The translations under genes were made by a program, and so were the position numbers. Below, one piece after another: positions 23,334 through 29,352 of a DNA stretch of 29,352 bases. The stretch spans positions 1 to 29,352 of IMG/VR virus record IMGVR_UViG_3300042112_000169; one strand, given 5' to 3'. How positions within the stretch are numbered: position 1 is the first letter of the stretch; each line of letters starts with the position of its first letter. The stretch comes from a virus. The notes below the pieces were generated by a model that worked only from the letters and a program-made list of their open reading frames with translations, was not told where the DNA came from and did no database searches.

Positions 23334-23969
23334 TTATACAGGTTTACGCGATTTACTGCGCACTTCGTATTCTTGCACAAAGGTGTGATAAGGCGCACCC
23401 GTGTATGGGTCAAACTTAGCAGAGATTGCAATGGCTTTTATAGCGTTGGATTTTGCTTGGTTTACCGTCTGCTTTTTATTGTGCACTAAAGCTTGTAATG
23501 CCCCAAGAGCGTATGACGAACCAGTGCCAATTGCGTAAAGTCCTGTAAAGTCGGAATACCACGAATAATCCCCATCAATTAAGTACAGAGTTCCGTTGAT
23601 TGCCAAAAGAATAGTTGACCCTTGCTCAGCCATATGTTCTTTATCATCACGATCAGGAACTGAGTATCCCTGAGAATCAAAACATTCTCTTAGTGCCGGA
23701 ATGAATTTGCTAGTAATAAACTGATCTAGTTTTTTACCTTTAGTGTTGGGTGTTGGCGTAGGTGGTTGAAATACATGTTGAAGAATATTGATTGCTCTAA
23801 GGTCGCCAGCAGTTGCCAATAAGTATTTTCCATTGACAGCCACTTTTCCAGAACCTTCACGCAAAGTTCCTATTTGAGATATCAATCCATCAGAGTAAGA
23901 ATCACTAATACGAGAGTCAGCACAAATTACTGAGAACCCATCTCCTTGAATAGCAATAATTGTTGTCAT
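23334..23969 (-). CDS. Proteasome-beta/HslV-like Ntn hydrolase
   Basis: 211 aa from an ATG at 23969 (the longer upstream start would overlap the phosphoesterase and bury the catalytic Thr). Met is followed at once by Thr-Thr-Ile-Ile, so Met removal would expose Thr1 without a propeptide. Numbered from Thr1, the proteasome set is present: D17 in ADSR with R19, K41 aligning with K33 of classic beta subunits, AGD at 53-55, G147-T-G-S150 before a helix SYALGAL, and D186/T189/G190 aligning with D166/S169/G170. A Pro/Thr-rich insert lies at 67-75. The family forms self-compartmentalising ring proteases. No alpha subunit or unfoldase is in the window. It starts 5 bases after the phosphoesterase stop. 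Confidence 0.9.
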   Translation of the reverse strand: MTTIIAIQGDGFSVICADSRISDSYSDGLISQIGTLREGSGKVAVNGKYLLATAGDLRAINILQHVFQPPTPTPNTKGKKLDQFITSKFIPALRECFDSQGYSVPDRDDKEHMAEQGSTILLAINGTLYLIDGDYSWYSDFTGLYAIGTGSSYALGALQALVHNKKQTVNQAKSNAIKAIAISAKFDPYTGAPYHTFVQEYEVRSKSRKPV

Positions 23970-23974
23970 GTGTT

Positions 23975-25144
23975 TTAAGCACTGTACTCTTTGCCGTGGT
24001 ACATTGCCCAACCATCGTAAATTGGAATTACTTCGTAAGCAAACTTATGTGCTCCAGTGTCTTCATAAGTAACTACACCAAGACCTTGCTGCCAGTTCTC
24101 ATACCGAACCAACGGACGCCCATCTAAATCTACACCACCTTTAGTAGAAGGGATAGCACCATCAATGCGAGCGAGACAACCAGGCGACGCCGCCATGATT
24201 GTGCGAGGACCGTCAAAGTCTTCTCTAGTCTTATATGCAGTTTCAATCCTGTGAATGTGTCCATAAATTACCGATGTCTTTTCTTGGTTGAGATATACGT
24301 GAGCAGTTGAACCACTTGACTTAACTCTATCTCCATGAATAACACGAAGTTTTTCATTAATCCAAAAATCTGAAGCTGGATACCCTGGTCGGTACTCAAC
24401 ACCAAATTCATCCATTCGGCAAAGATATGGAACACTCAATACGGGCCAAGATTCTGGGATATTTCCTTTTCGCAACCCATAAGCAGCGCCAGCGTTAGTA
24501 AGTAAATATTTAGGCATTCTTTCTTCGTGGTTACCTGCTAACCAAACAATTTGCGCGTTTGGAGCAGCGTTTCGCATCTCTGCACAAAAAGCAGTTGCTC
24601 TGTCAATTGATGCCTGTGTTGTTTGTGCATACGCTGGGTATGTAAGATACTTTCCCATTTCTGGTAAATCTAAATTGTCACCAACACAAACAATTACTTC
24701 TGGCTTTACTGTTTTGATTATTGCCAATGAAACAGAGATTGCTTTTTCGTCATGGGTTGCTTCTAATTCTCCAGACCTACCACGATAGAAACCTATTTGT
24801 AAATCAGGAACAACAACACACGTTTTAAAACCAGTAACTGGTTTAGACGACGTTTTGTTTACAGGAATTTTAAAAGATGGACCTTGTTTAACCAACGGCC
24901 ACTCTGGACCAACCTCCCATCTAGGAGACAGTTGAACAACAACTGTTTCTTGGGTTTGTGGTTCTCCTTCTTTGTCTTTAGAAAAACGTTGTGTAACAGT
25001 AACTTTCTTAAGGTCACCTATCTCCGATACATCAATGTCTTTTTCCAGTAACACGTCTGCCAAAGAACTAAGCAATTTATCTTTGCGTTGTTTCTTTTCT
25101 TGTTCAGACGTGATGTTATTTAATTTGCTTTGCAAATTACTCAT
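23975..25144 (-). CDS. Calcineurin-like metallophosphoesterase
   Basis: 389 aa. The order of metal motifs is complete: D114 in VVVPDLQIG (His of the usual DxH replaced by Gln116), GDNLD at 155-159, GNHE at 204-207, HGD at 270-272 and GHIH at 295-298. Residues 1-90 are a charged helical and beta extension with no match. The family cuts phosphate esters in DNA, RNA or nucleotides. Its tight coupling (ATGA with the HTH gene; 5-base gap to the protease gene) puts it in an accessory block between lysis and head genes. Loss of the first His is common in phage members and can favour phosphodiester or cyclic nucleotide substrates. Confidence 0.9.
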   Translation of the reverse strand: MSNLQSKLNNITSEQEKKQRKDKLLSSLADVLLEKDIDVSEIGDLKKVTVTQRFSKDKEGEPQTQETVVVQLSPRWEVGPEWPLVKQGPSFKIPVNKTSSKPVTGFKTCVVVPDLQIGFYRGRSGELEATHDEKAISVSLAIIKTVKPEVIVCVGDNLDLPEMGKYLTYPAYAQTTQASIDRATAFCAEMRNAAPNAQIVWLAGNHEERMPKYLLTNAGAAYGLRKGNIPESWPVLSVPYLCRMDEFGVEYRPGYPASDFWINEKLRVIHGDRVKSSGSTAHVYLNQEKTSVIYGHIHRIETAYKTREDFDGPRTIMAASPGCLARIDGAIPSTKGGVDLDGRPLVRYENWQQGLGVVTYEDTGAHKFAYEVIPIYDGWAMYHGKEYSA

Positions 25145-25434
25145 TGTTTGTTCTCCAAGTTATTCGGAAAGCATAAACATTGATCATCTGTTCCCGCTTT
25201 AAAACAATGACGTTTATGGTTGATTGTGGTTCTTGATATTGAAAATCCTTCTGAAATTAAAGCCCTGTGTATTTCGCTTGATGAGGCCGGACTTTGTAAC
25301 GCTGACAGAAAAGCCTGCGCTGTCTCTTTGTCCAATCTTTTGTAAATCTTCCCCAACGGACAAGGTGCCTCAACTGATTTTGACATCACCGCTAATTTTG
25401 AAAGAAGCGTTTCTTCTTGTGTACCTTTTGTCAT
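25141..25434 (-). CDS. HTH-like phage protein with C-terminal Cys residues (97 aa)
   Basis: The middle part shows CPLGKIYKRLDKETAQAFLSA, then SSSEIHRALISEGFSISRT and TINHKRHCF, ending DDQCLCFP. This pattern (Cys-Pro early, helix, helix-turn-helix, then His-Arg-x-x-x-Cys and CxC) is common in small actinophage DNA-binding proteins. The four Cys could bind zinc. AAGGAACC precedes the ATG. It may be a regulator of the downstream head operon or a small terminase subunit; the large terminase lies several genes upstream, so a small terminase reading is less likely. Confidence 0.75.
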   Translation of the reverse strand: MTKGTQEETLLSKLAVMSKSVEAPCPLGKIYKRLDKETAQAFLSALQSPASSSEIHRALISEGFSISRTTINHKRHCFKAGTDDQCLCFPNNLENKQ

Positions 25435-25574
25435 TTTGGTTCCTTTTTAGCCAATTTGTTTTTTTTCTCCAACAACAGCTTGTCTATTAAGTCTACTAAC
25501 TTTTGTTCTTCCATTTTTCCTGGATAAACTTTTCGTAAGAAATAAACTATTAGATCAATGTCTGAAACCCGCAT
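25431..25574 (-). CDS. 47-aa charged helical protein, probably leaderless
   Basis: ATG at 25574 begins six bases after the -10 box of a strong promoter, so the transcript would begin at or near the A of ATG. The peptide is MRVSDIDLIVYFLRK followed by a helix (MEEQKLVDLIDKLLLEKKN) and a basic end; its stop overlaps the next ATG as ATGA. It has no ribosome-binding site. Length, charge and coupling to the HTH gene support a real small gene. Function unknown. Confidence 0.65.
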   Translation of the reverse strand: MRVSDIDLIVYFLRKVYPGKMEEQKLVDLIDKLLLEKKNKLAKKEPK

Positions 25575-25580
25575 ACAGGC

Positions 25581-25609
25581 ATACTATCAACTCCGCGACA
25601 GGTCGTCAA
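25581..25609 (-). promoter_or_regulatory. Sigma70-like promoter, TTGACG - 17 bp - TAGTAT
   Basis: On the minus strand the -35 box TTGACG is at 25609-25604, the spacer is exactly 17 bp, and the -10 box TAGTAT is at 25586-25581. It lies just after the endolysin stop and six bases before the ATG at 25574. It would drive the 47-aa gene, HTH, phosphoesterase, protease and on into the head genes. Confidence 0.78.
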
Positions 25610-25625
25610 TAGAGTGTTGTAATGT

Positions 25626-26393
25626 CTAATTTAGGCCTAGAAGTTCTTTTACTTTTGGACCAACGACGGAGTCGGCGTTAAGCTTGTTTGCAACCTTGAA
25701 CGCTTTGACAGCTTCTTGAGTTTTTGGACCAAGATCGCCATCAATTGCCCCGTTGTAAAAACCTTTGTCTTTAAGGGCTTGTTGAAGTTCTTTGTTTGCG
25801 TCCTTAGAAACGTCAGCTACCGGAGCTGCTGCTGTGCTTGCAGCAGGTGCTGGTTGCCCAGCAGCATAAGCAACAACGGCTGGAGGTGGTGTATCACCAC
25901 ATACGTAGCGCAAATGCCAAGGTTCGCTGGGAACCACTTCCCACGAAAATCCAAAATCTTTAACATTGGCAATTAACCAATTAAGACGCTTTGGCTCACT
26001 TGCTGAGTGCACGTCAACGGCAAGACCAAGATTATGATTTGATTTTCCTGGGGTGGCAAGCATTGCCATACCTTTTTTCAGGTACCAAGTTTTTCCTTCA
26101 AATGTTTTTGTGCTGGTTCCCTGAATTGGTTCCAGAACGTAGCGCTGTTTAAAACTCGCCAGTTGCGACTCGTAACTGCGATAGAGGTCGCCAGATGACG
26201 TGGGCTTGAGTTCAATTCCGTCGGCTTTGGCTTTGGCGACCATTGCGTTCCATGCGTTTGCTGCAAGCCAGTGGAGTTTTCCTCCTGTTGGGATTGCTCT
26301 GAGTAATGATTCGGGCAGTTTTCCAGGTTCAACTCCTTTCAAATCGGCTGGCATTTTAATAGGAACAATATAATCCCAAGCAACTTTGTTCAT
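25626..26393 (-). CDS. Endolysin: M15 D-Ala-D-Ala peptidase plus PG_binding_1
   Basis: 255 aa. Residues about 30-165 form a VanY-like M15 peptidase: S118-N-H120, G123, D127 and E157-P-W159-H160 are the zinc ligands (H120, D127, H160) and catalytic Glu157. An Ala/Pro linker follows (about 168-195). Residues 198-253 form a PG_binding_1 domain (ALKDKGFYNGAIDGDLGPKT). It cuts peptide cross-links in host peptidoglycan at lysis. There is no signal peptide, so it needs the holin next to it. The start overlaps the holin stop (TAATG). An M15 domain also occurs in the tape measure. Confidence 0.93.
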   Translation of the reverse strand: MNKVAWDYIVPIKMPADLKGVEPGKLPESLLRAIPTGGKLHWLAANAWNAMVAKAKADGIELKPTSSGDLYRSYESQLASFKQRYVLEPIQGTSTKTFEGKTWYLKKGMAMLATPGKSNHNLGLAVDVHSASEPKRLNWLIANVKDFGFSWEVVPSEPWHLRYVCGDTPPPAVVAYAAGQPAPAASTAAAPVADVSKDANKELQQALKDKGFYNGAIDGDLGPKTQEAVKAFKVANKLNADSVVGPKVKELLGLN

Positions 26394-26677
26394 TATTTAG
26401 CCTTTGGTTTTGTTGGTTTTTCTTCTACTGTTGAATCTTTTCCGTCTACTTTATTGAAGACGTCGTTGATTTCAGAAAGCGTAAGTTTACCATCATCTAA
26501 GAATGAACGAGACAAACCTTCAACAACAAATGCCACGCCTGCAATTCCTGCCATAAAACAGGCTTTCCACAACGGAACTCCAGCGATTGCTCCTGCACCA
26601 ATTACGCCCAAACCTGATGCCGCAAATGTTGCAAGGATTCTAAGAAGGACATTAACAAGCAAATCTTTATTTTTCAT
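26393..26677 (-). CDS. Holin candidate (94 aa)
   Basis: Starts MKNKDLLVNVLLRIL; an ATG two codons earlier (26683) is equally possible and could give a dual start like that of classic holins. Two hydrophobic helices are seen at about 6-33 (with ATFAASGLGVIGAGAIAG) and 36-54 (WKACFMAGIAGVAFVVEGL), then a polar segment and a Lys/Pro/Glu-rich tail (EEKPTKPKAK). A two-helix protein next to the endolysin (TAATG overlap) is the usual holin setting. Confidence 0.8.
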   Translation of the reverse strand: MKNKDLLVNVLLRILATFAASGLGVIGAGAIAGVPLWKACFMAGIAGVAFVVEGLSRSFLDDGKLTLSEINDVFNKVDGKDSTVEEKPTKPKAK

Positions 26678-26879
26678 ATGCATGCCAATCTATGTGTTTA
26701 TCTAGTTTCTTTCCTACCTTCTTGACGCTTTTTGTTAAAACTTGCATTTCTTCCATAACCTTGTTATGATCGTCTCTGTTTGTTTTTGCAAGGTTGAACA
26801 AAAGTTTTATTACCCAACCAATTCCTGTAGCCAAAACAGGAATAGACGCAGCGATAACTATTGCCCAAGCGTCAGTCAT
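26667..26879 (-). CDS. Small membrane-anchored coiled-coil protein (70 aa)
   Basis: One membrane helix near the N-terminus (AWAIVIAASIPVLATGIGWVIKLLF, residues 4-28) is followed by a charged coiled coil (RDDHNKVMEEMQVLTKSVKK) and the end HIDWHAYEK. The N-in anchor, coiled coil and His/Trp end resemble small actinophage proteins of the lysis or minor tail region. It lies two bases after the GP88-like gene and overlaps the holin gene. A holin partner or antiholin is the likely role. Confidence 0.72.
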   Translation of the reverse strand: MTDAWAIVIAASIPVLATGIGWVIKLLFNLAKTNRDDHNKVMEEMQVLTKSVKKVGKKLDKHIDWHAYEK

Positions 26880-26881
26880 AA

Positions 26882-27916
26882 TTACAACTGCTTACGAGAA
26901 GGTTTGCGGCTAAGGGAAACATTTTGTCCAGGTATGTTTTCACGTATAAAACCGTGTTCGTTAGTGTGTGGGTTTATTATTAATCCTTTAGAATAATGAC
27001 CACGTTTCTTTTCAGCAAAAACACCAAAAGATGCTTTTTCAGGATCTGCCCATCTAGCGTCATCACGATCTGCATCAAAAGAAGGTGCTGTAACCTCTGC
27101 TCCTGTTTTTAAGTCTTTAAATGTCGTATATGGGTAAACATGAGCAGGACCCCTTGATCTATCAACTGGGAAATACACATTCCTATTTTGTTTTATAAGT
27201 TCGGCAACACGACCTGCTGTAGTTAATTCGCTTGCGCTGTGGGCTATATGGTGGTGTGCATAAACAGGATCTGGTTCAGGAACTCCACGTACATCACGCA
27301 TATTTTCTTTTGAATATTCGTTAAAAGTCATTCCTGGAAGATGCCTAATTTCTTTAGGTAAATCCAAACCCTTTGGAGCTTCCGCATATTGACCAATAAT
27401 AATTGGAGCAACTTTTAACCTATGAAAAGCTGTGTCCGAAATTGTATTTAAACGTGCTACGGGGTGTAAACCTAAAGCATACGCCTTTTCACTATGTTGG
27501 CTTAATTCATCTCTGAGAGTTGCTAAAAACAAATCTGGATGCAAAACGCCAAATTTTGTACGATTAATCTGTGCTGCCTGTTGATCTGGTCCAGACATTT
27601 GATGAGTGTCATTAATGCAGTTATTGCGACAACCCGCGGTTGAACAAGAACCGCAGGTATCTGTAACTCCAGAAGACCTAGCTGGAGATAAATTCATGCT
27701 GGCTTGGTAAGACAAACGAGCCATTGGGTTTGTAGAAGTCATGTTTTTTTTAATTTTTGTATTACTTTTAGGAGATGTTAATAGTGTCAAACCAGGATTT
27801 CTTCCTTGATCTATTAAGAATTTGCTGAATTGAGCACCCCCTCTTCCAACAGGTATCCTGTTTAAATCAGCTTCACTTACTTGGTCTAATTCATAAAAAA
27901 ATGGTGTTTCTGCCAT
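26882..27916 (-). CDS. GP88-like Cys-cluster protein
   Basis: 344 aa from an ATG at 27916, preceded by GGGAG at eight bases; an upstream ATG inside the previous gene is rejected. A CX2CX4CX3C cluster lies at C88, C91, C96 and C100, followed by a helix with HPDLFLATLRDEL (about 126-138), RLNTISD at 155-161, MTFNEYSKEN at 196-205 and HIAHSASEL at 223-231. This order recalls the phage GP88 family, of unknown activity, which may hold an Fe-S or zinc centre in a barrel-like fold. The C-terminal 80 residues are charged. Recognition is from motif order only. Confidence 0.62.
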   Translation of the reverse strand: MAETPFFYELDQVSEADLNRIPVGRGGAQFSKFLIDQGRNPGLTLLTSPKSNTKIKKNMTSTNPMARLSYQASMNLSPARSSGVTDTCGSCSTAGCRNNCINDTHQMSGPDQQAAQINRTKFGVLHPDLFLATLRDELSQHSEKAYALGLHPVARLNTISDTAFHRLKVAPIIIGQYAEAPKGLDLPKEIRHLPGMTFNEYSKENMRDVRGVPEPDPVYAHHHIAHSASELTTAGRVAELIKQNRNVYFPVDRSRGPAHVYPYTTFKDLKTGAEVTAPSFDADRDDARWADPEKASFGVFAEKKRGHYSKGLIINPHTNEHGFIRENIPGQNVSLSRKPSRKQL

Positions 27917-27920
27917 GTTG

Positions 27921-28454
27921 TTAACTCCCGTAGTCGTATTTGTCTTTGCGACCTTTTTCAACGTGCAATGCACGCCTACGAAGATCTGTTTCTTTGCTCA
28001 AGCGTCCCTCTTCCTCTGGCCTCTCAACATCACGAACACCAGCATCTAGATGCGGAGATTGTGTTCCAAACGCAGAGTCAACTGGGTCCGCAGGTTCTTC
28101 TGAGAACTGTTGGTTGGAAAGAGCAGTTGGTTGCAAACCAGAACCTGCTAAGTTCTTTGGCATGGCGTAACCCGTTGGTTGATAAACAGAAACTCCCAAT
28201 GTATTTTTTAAATACGAGTTAAGAACAAACGGGTGTCGTCGTTCTCTTAATTCAGCAGCTGCTGGTGGGGTGCGCAAAACAAGAGTTTGAAATATACCTT
28301 TTCTGCTCTTGTAACCTCGTGGACTAAACGCACCTACAGGACTTAGCCCGTAGGTTTGCGCAATACTTTCAGATAGCTCTTGCGTTCCTGTGAGACCGCT
28401 GTCTCCAGATTCAAGACCGCCGGACTCAGATGCGGAAGCTGTTCCGCCTTCCAT
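27921..28454 (-). CDS. Unknown late-region protein (177 aa)
   Basis: No family recognised. Residues 1-35 are Gly/Ser/Glu-rich and disordered; the middle has RTPPAAAELRERRHPFVLNSY and VSVYQPTGYAMPKNLAG; the C-terminal third is very charged (RRRALHVEKGRKDKYDYGS). Low order and a basic end suggest a nucleic-acid-associated or scaffolding protein. It starts two bases after the preceding gene's stop and is followed by the GP88-like gene. Confidence 0.65.
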   Translation of the reverse strand: MEGGTASASESGGLESGDSGLTGTQELSESIAQTYGLSPVGAFSPRGYKSRKGIFQTLVLRTPPAAAELRERRHPFVLNSYLKNTLGVSVYQPTGYAMPKNLAGSGLQPTALSNQQFSEEPADPVDSAFGTQSPHLDAGVRDVERPEEEGRLSKETDLRRRALHVEKGRKDKYDYGS

Positions 28455-28456
28455 TG

Positions 28457-28864
28457 TTAGTCGCTAACAACAGTTACGTTTGGACGGTTCATGTGACCAC
28501 CGCTGTTGTAGGAGTACTCCCACTTCGGCATGTCGTCGCCAGACATGGCACCTTCCACAAATTCGCTAAGCACTGATGGTGCTTCAACCCATGAGGCTGA
28601 ACCTACGTGCGCACGCTCGCGCATAGTGTCTGCGGCATGCTTGTAGAACATCTCTGGGTTATTTTGGTTCATTCGCATTGGCGATGGAGCAGTGTCCTCA
28701 TATGCGCCTTTAGCAAAGTCGTTTGGAACGTCAGTGTCTGTAGCAACGCCTTCTTCAAAGCGAAGCGGACCCTTGTTGCCTGGAATGCTTGGGGCGTACT
28801 CGCCTTCAAACATAATTTCGTTACGACCCGTTTCTGGGAACATAGGTGCTGGTGATACTGTCAT
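28457..28864 (-). CDS. Unknown late-region protein (135 aa)
   Basis: No family recognised. The first half is Pro/Glu/Asp-rich (MFEGEYAPSIPGNKGP, VATDTDVPNDFAKGAYED); the second half has a helix MFYKHAADTMRERAHVGSAS and ends WEYSYNSGGHMNRPNVTVVSD, likely beta. AAGGAG precedes the ATG. Its place after the large terminase suggests a virion or packaging accessory protein, but nothing in the sequence proves it. Confidence 0.65.
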   Translation of the reverse strand: MTVSPAPMFPETGRNEIMFEGEYAPSIPGNKGPLRFEEGVATDTDVPNDFAKGAYEDTAPSPMRMNQNNPEMFYKHAADTMRERAHVGSASWVEAPSVLSEFVEGAMSGDDMPKWEYSYNSGGHMNRPNVTVVSD

Positions 28865-28904
28865 GTGTCACTCCTTAGAGTTAATCGGATATTAAAGAAT
28901 ACCA

Positions 28905-29352
28905 TTATTTAAAGAACGGGTTTTCCCCAACTTGGATTGTAGGCATGGTGTCATGAATAGTGTTAGAACACGCCAGAGCAAGGGAATCTGGGTAATCGTC
29001 AAACGCTCCTTTTTCGTCAGGAGCTTCCGCCAACATATATGGACCTTTATAAACTTTCTCTAAATCGTTCATTTGTTGATTAAATCTTTTCCACATTTTA
29101 GTACGACGAGCTTTTGAATGCCCTGGAATAATAAGTTGTTCTCTTTGTATTAATTCTGTTAAATGTACCCATCTTTCATTTTGGCTTTTTGAATCAGATG
29201 AGGTAGCCGTTATTTCTATATGGGGTAGTAGGATTTGAAGACGTTCGGCAACCGCACCACCGACACCTTGGGCGTCTACGGCAACTTTACAAACTTCGTA
29301 ATTGCGCAGAAAATCAACAATTTGAAAGTATTGGCTTTCCCATTCTTGGTCG
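28905..29352 (-). CDS. Terminase large subunit, C-terminal nuclease part (N-terminus outside window)
   Basis: 148 residues plus stop remain. VAVDAQGVGGAVAERL contains the second catalytic Asp of the RNase-H-like nuclease and GAFDDYPDSLALA the last one. Between lie RWVHLTELIQREQLIIPG and an Arg-rich segment (KARRTKMWKRF), all typical of terminase nucleases that cut concatemeric DNA during packaging. The ATPase half is beyond the right edge. The short 40-base gap after it holds AAGGAG for the next gene but no clear terminator. Confidence 0.88.
   Translation of the reverse strand, partial: DQEWESQYFQIVDFLRNYEVCKVAVDAQGVGGAVAERLQILLPHIEITATSSDSKSQNERWVHLTELIQREQLIIPGHSKARRTKMWKRFNQQMNDLEKVYKGPYMLAEAPDEKGAFDDYPDSLALACSNTIHDTMPTIQVGENPFFK

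Noticed and set aside
23334-24011. Longer start for the proteasome-like gene
   Set aside because: It would overlap the phosphoesterase and add 14 residues before the catalytic Thr; the ATG at 23969 exposes Thr after Met removal.
25141-25434. Small terminase subunit
   Set aside because: It has an HTH, but lies many genes away from the large subunit and looks more like small actinophage DNA-binding proteins; not excluded.
26667-26879. Spanin
   Set aside because: Outer-membrane spanins are not expected for a probable Gram-positive-type host, and there is no lipobox partner.
1-29352. tRNA genes, insertion sequences, integrase or attachment sites
   Set aside because: None seen on either strand; gaps are too short for tRNAs apart from 1507-1659 and 12568-12703, which show no cloverleaf.

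Overview
The window is part of a lytic-type contractile-tailed phage (myovirus) genome. Every gene I can support lies on the minus strand, so the text reads from the right end to the left. It carries a complete head-neck-tail set (portal, scaffold, N4-gp56-type capsid, sheath, tube, tape measure, J-type baseplate) and no integrase or host housekeeping genes. By eye the DNA is A+T-rich (roughly 40% GC). The host is probably an actinobacterium. The reasons are a probable leaderless promoter, a small Cys-tailed HTH protein of a type common in actinophages, a proteasome-like protein, and an M15 peptidase plus PG_binding_1 endolysin. A low-GC freshwater actinobacterium would fit, but the host is inference.

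Layout in transcription order. 29352-28457: end of the large terminase and an unknown protein. 28454-26882: an unknown protein and a Cys-cluster protein resembling phage GP88. 26879-25626: lysis cassette (two small membrane proteins and an M15/PG-binding endolysin). 25609-23054: a sigma70-like promoter sitting almost on the ATG of a 47-aa gene, an HTH protein, a metallophosphoesterase, a proteasome-beta/HslV-like Ntn hydrolase and a small Lys/Ala/Pro-tailed membrane protein. 23023-19359: portal, scaffold, major capsid. 19287-15729: decoration-like and neck/connector proteins. 15693-9881: sheath, tube, gp26-like protein with a hidden frameshift extension, and a tape measure with two peptidoglycan hydrolase domains. 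9881-2547: CIS-tube/LysM hub adaptors, gpD/gp27-like hub, OB-fold spike base, gp25, gp6/J and a gpI protein fused to extra beta domains. 2550-1660: a membrane protein and an unknown protein. 1506-1: replication module (winged-helix initiator with four iteron-like repeats inside its gene, two small genes, DnaC-like loader).

Late genes are packed with 1- or 4-nt overlaps or short gaps with clear ribosome-binding sites. The replication genes are joined by three 8-nt overlaps. No stretch longer than 300 bases lacks a gene; the longest gap is about 150 bases (1507-1659) and holds paired stem-loops.

Items most worth a second look: (1) a lambda-O-style origin inside the initiator gene; (2) a phage proteasome-like protease with a complete catalytic set, in the head-gene block of a phage with no visible prohead protease; (3) a 53-codon tail-chaperone extension reachable only by a +1/-2 frameshift; (4) the leaderless promoter; (5) the GP88-like Cys-cluster protein in the late region.
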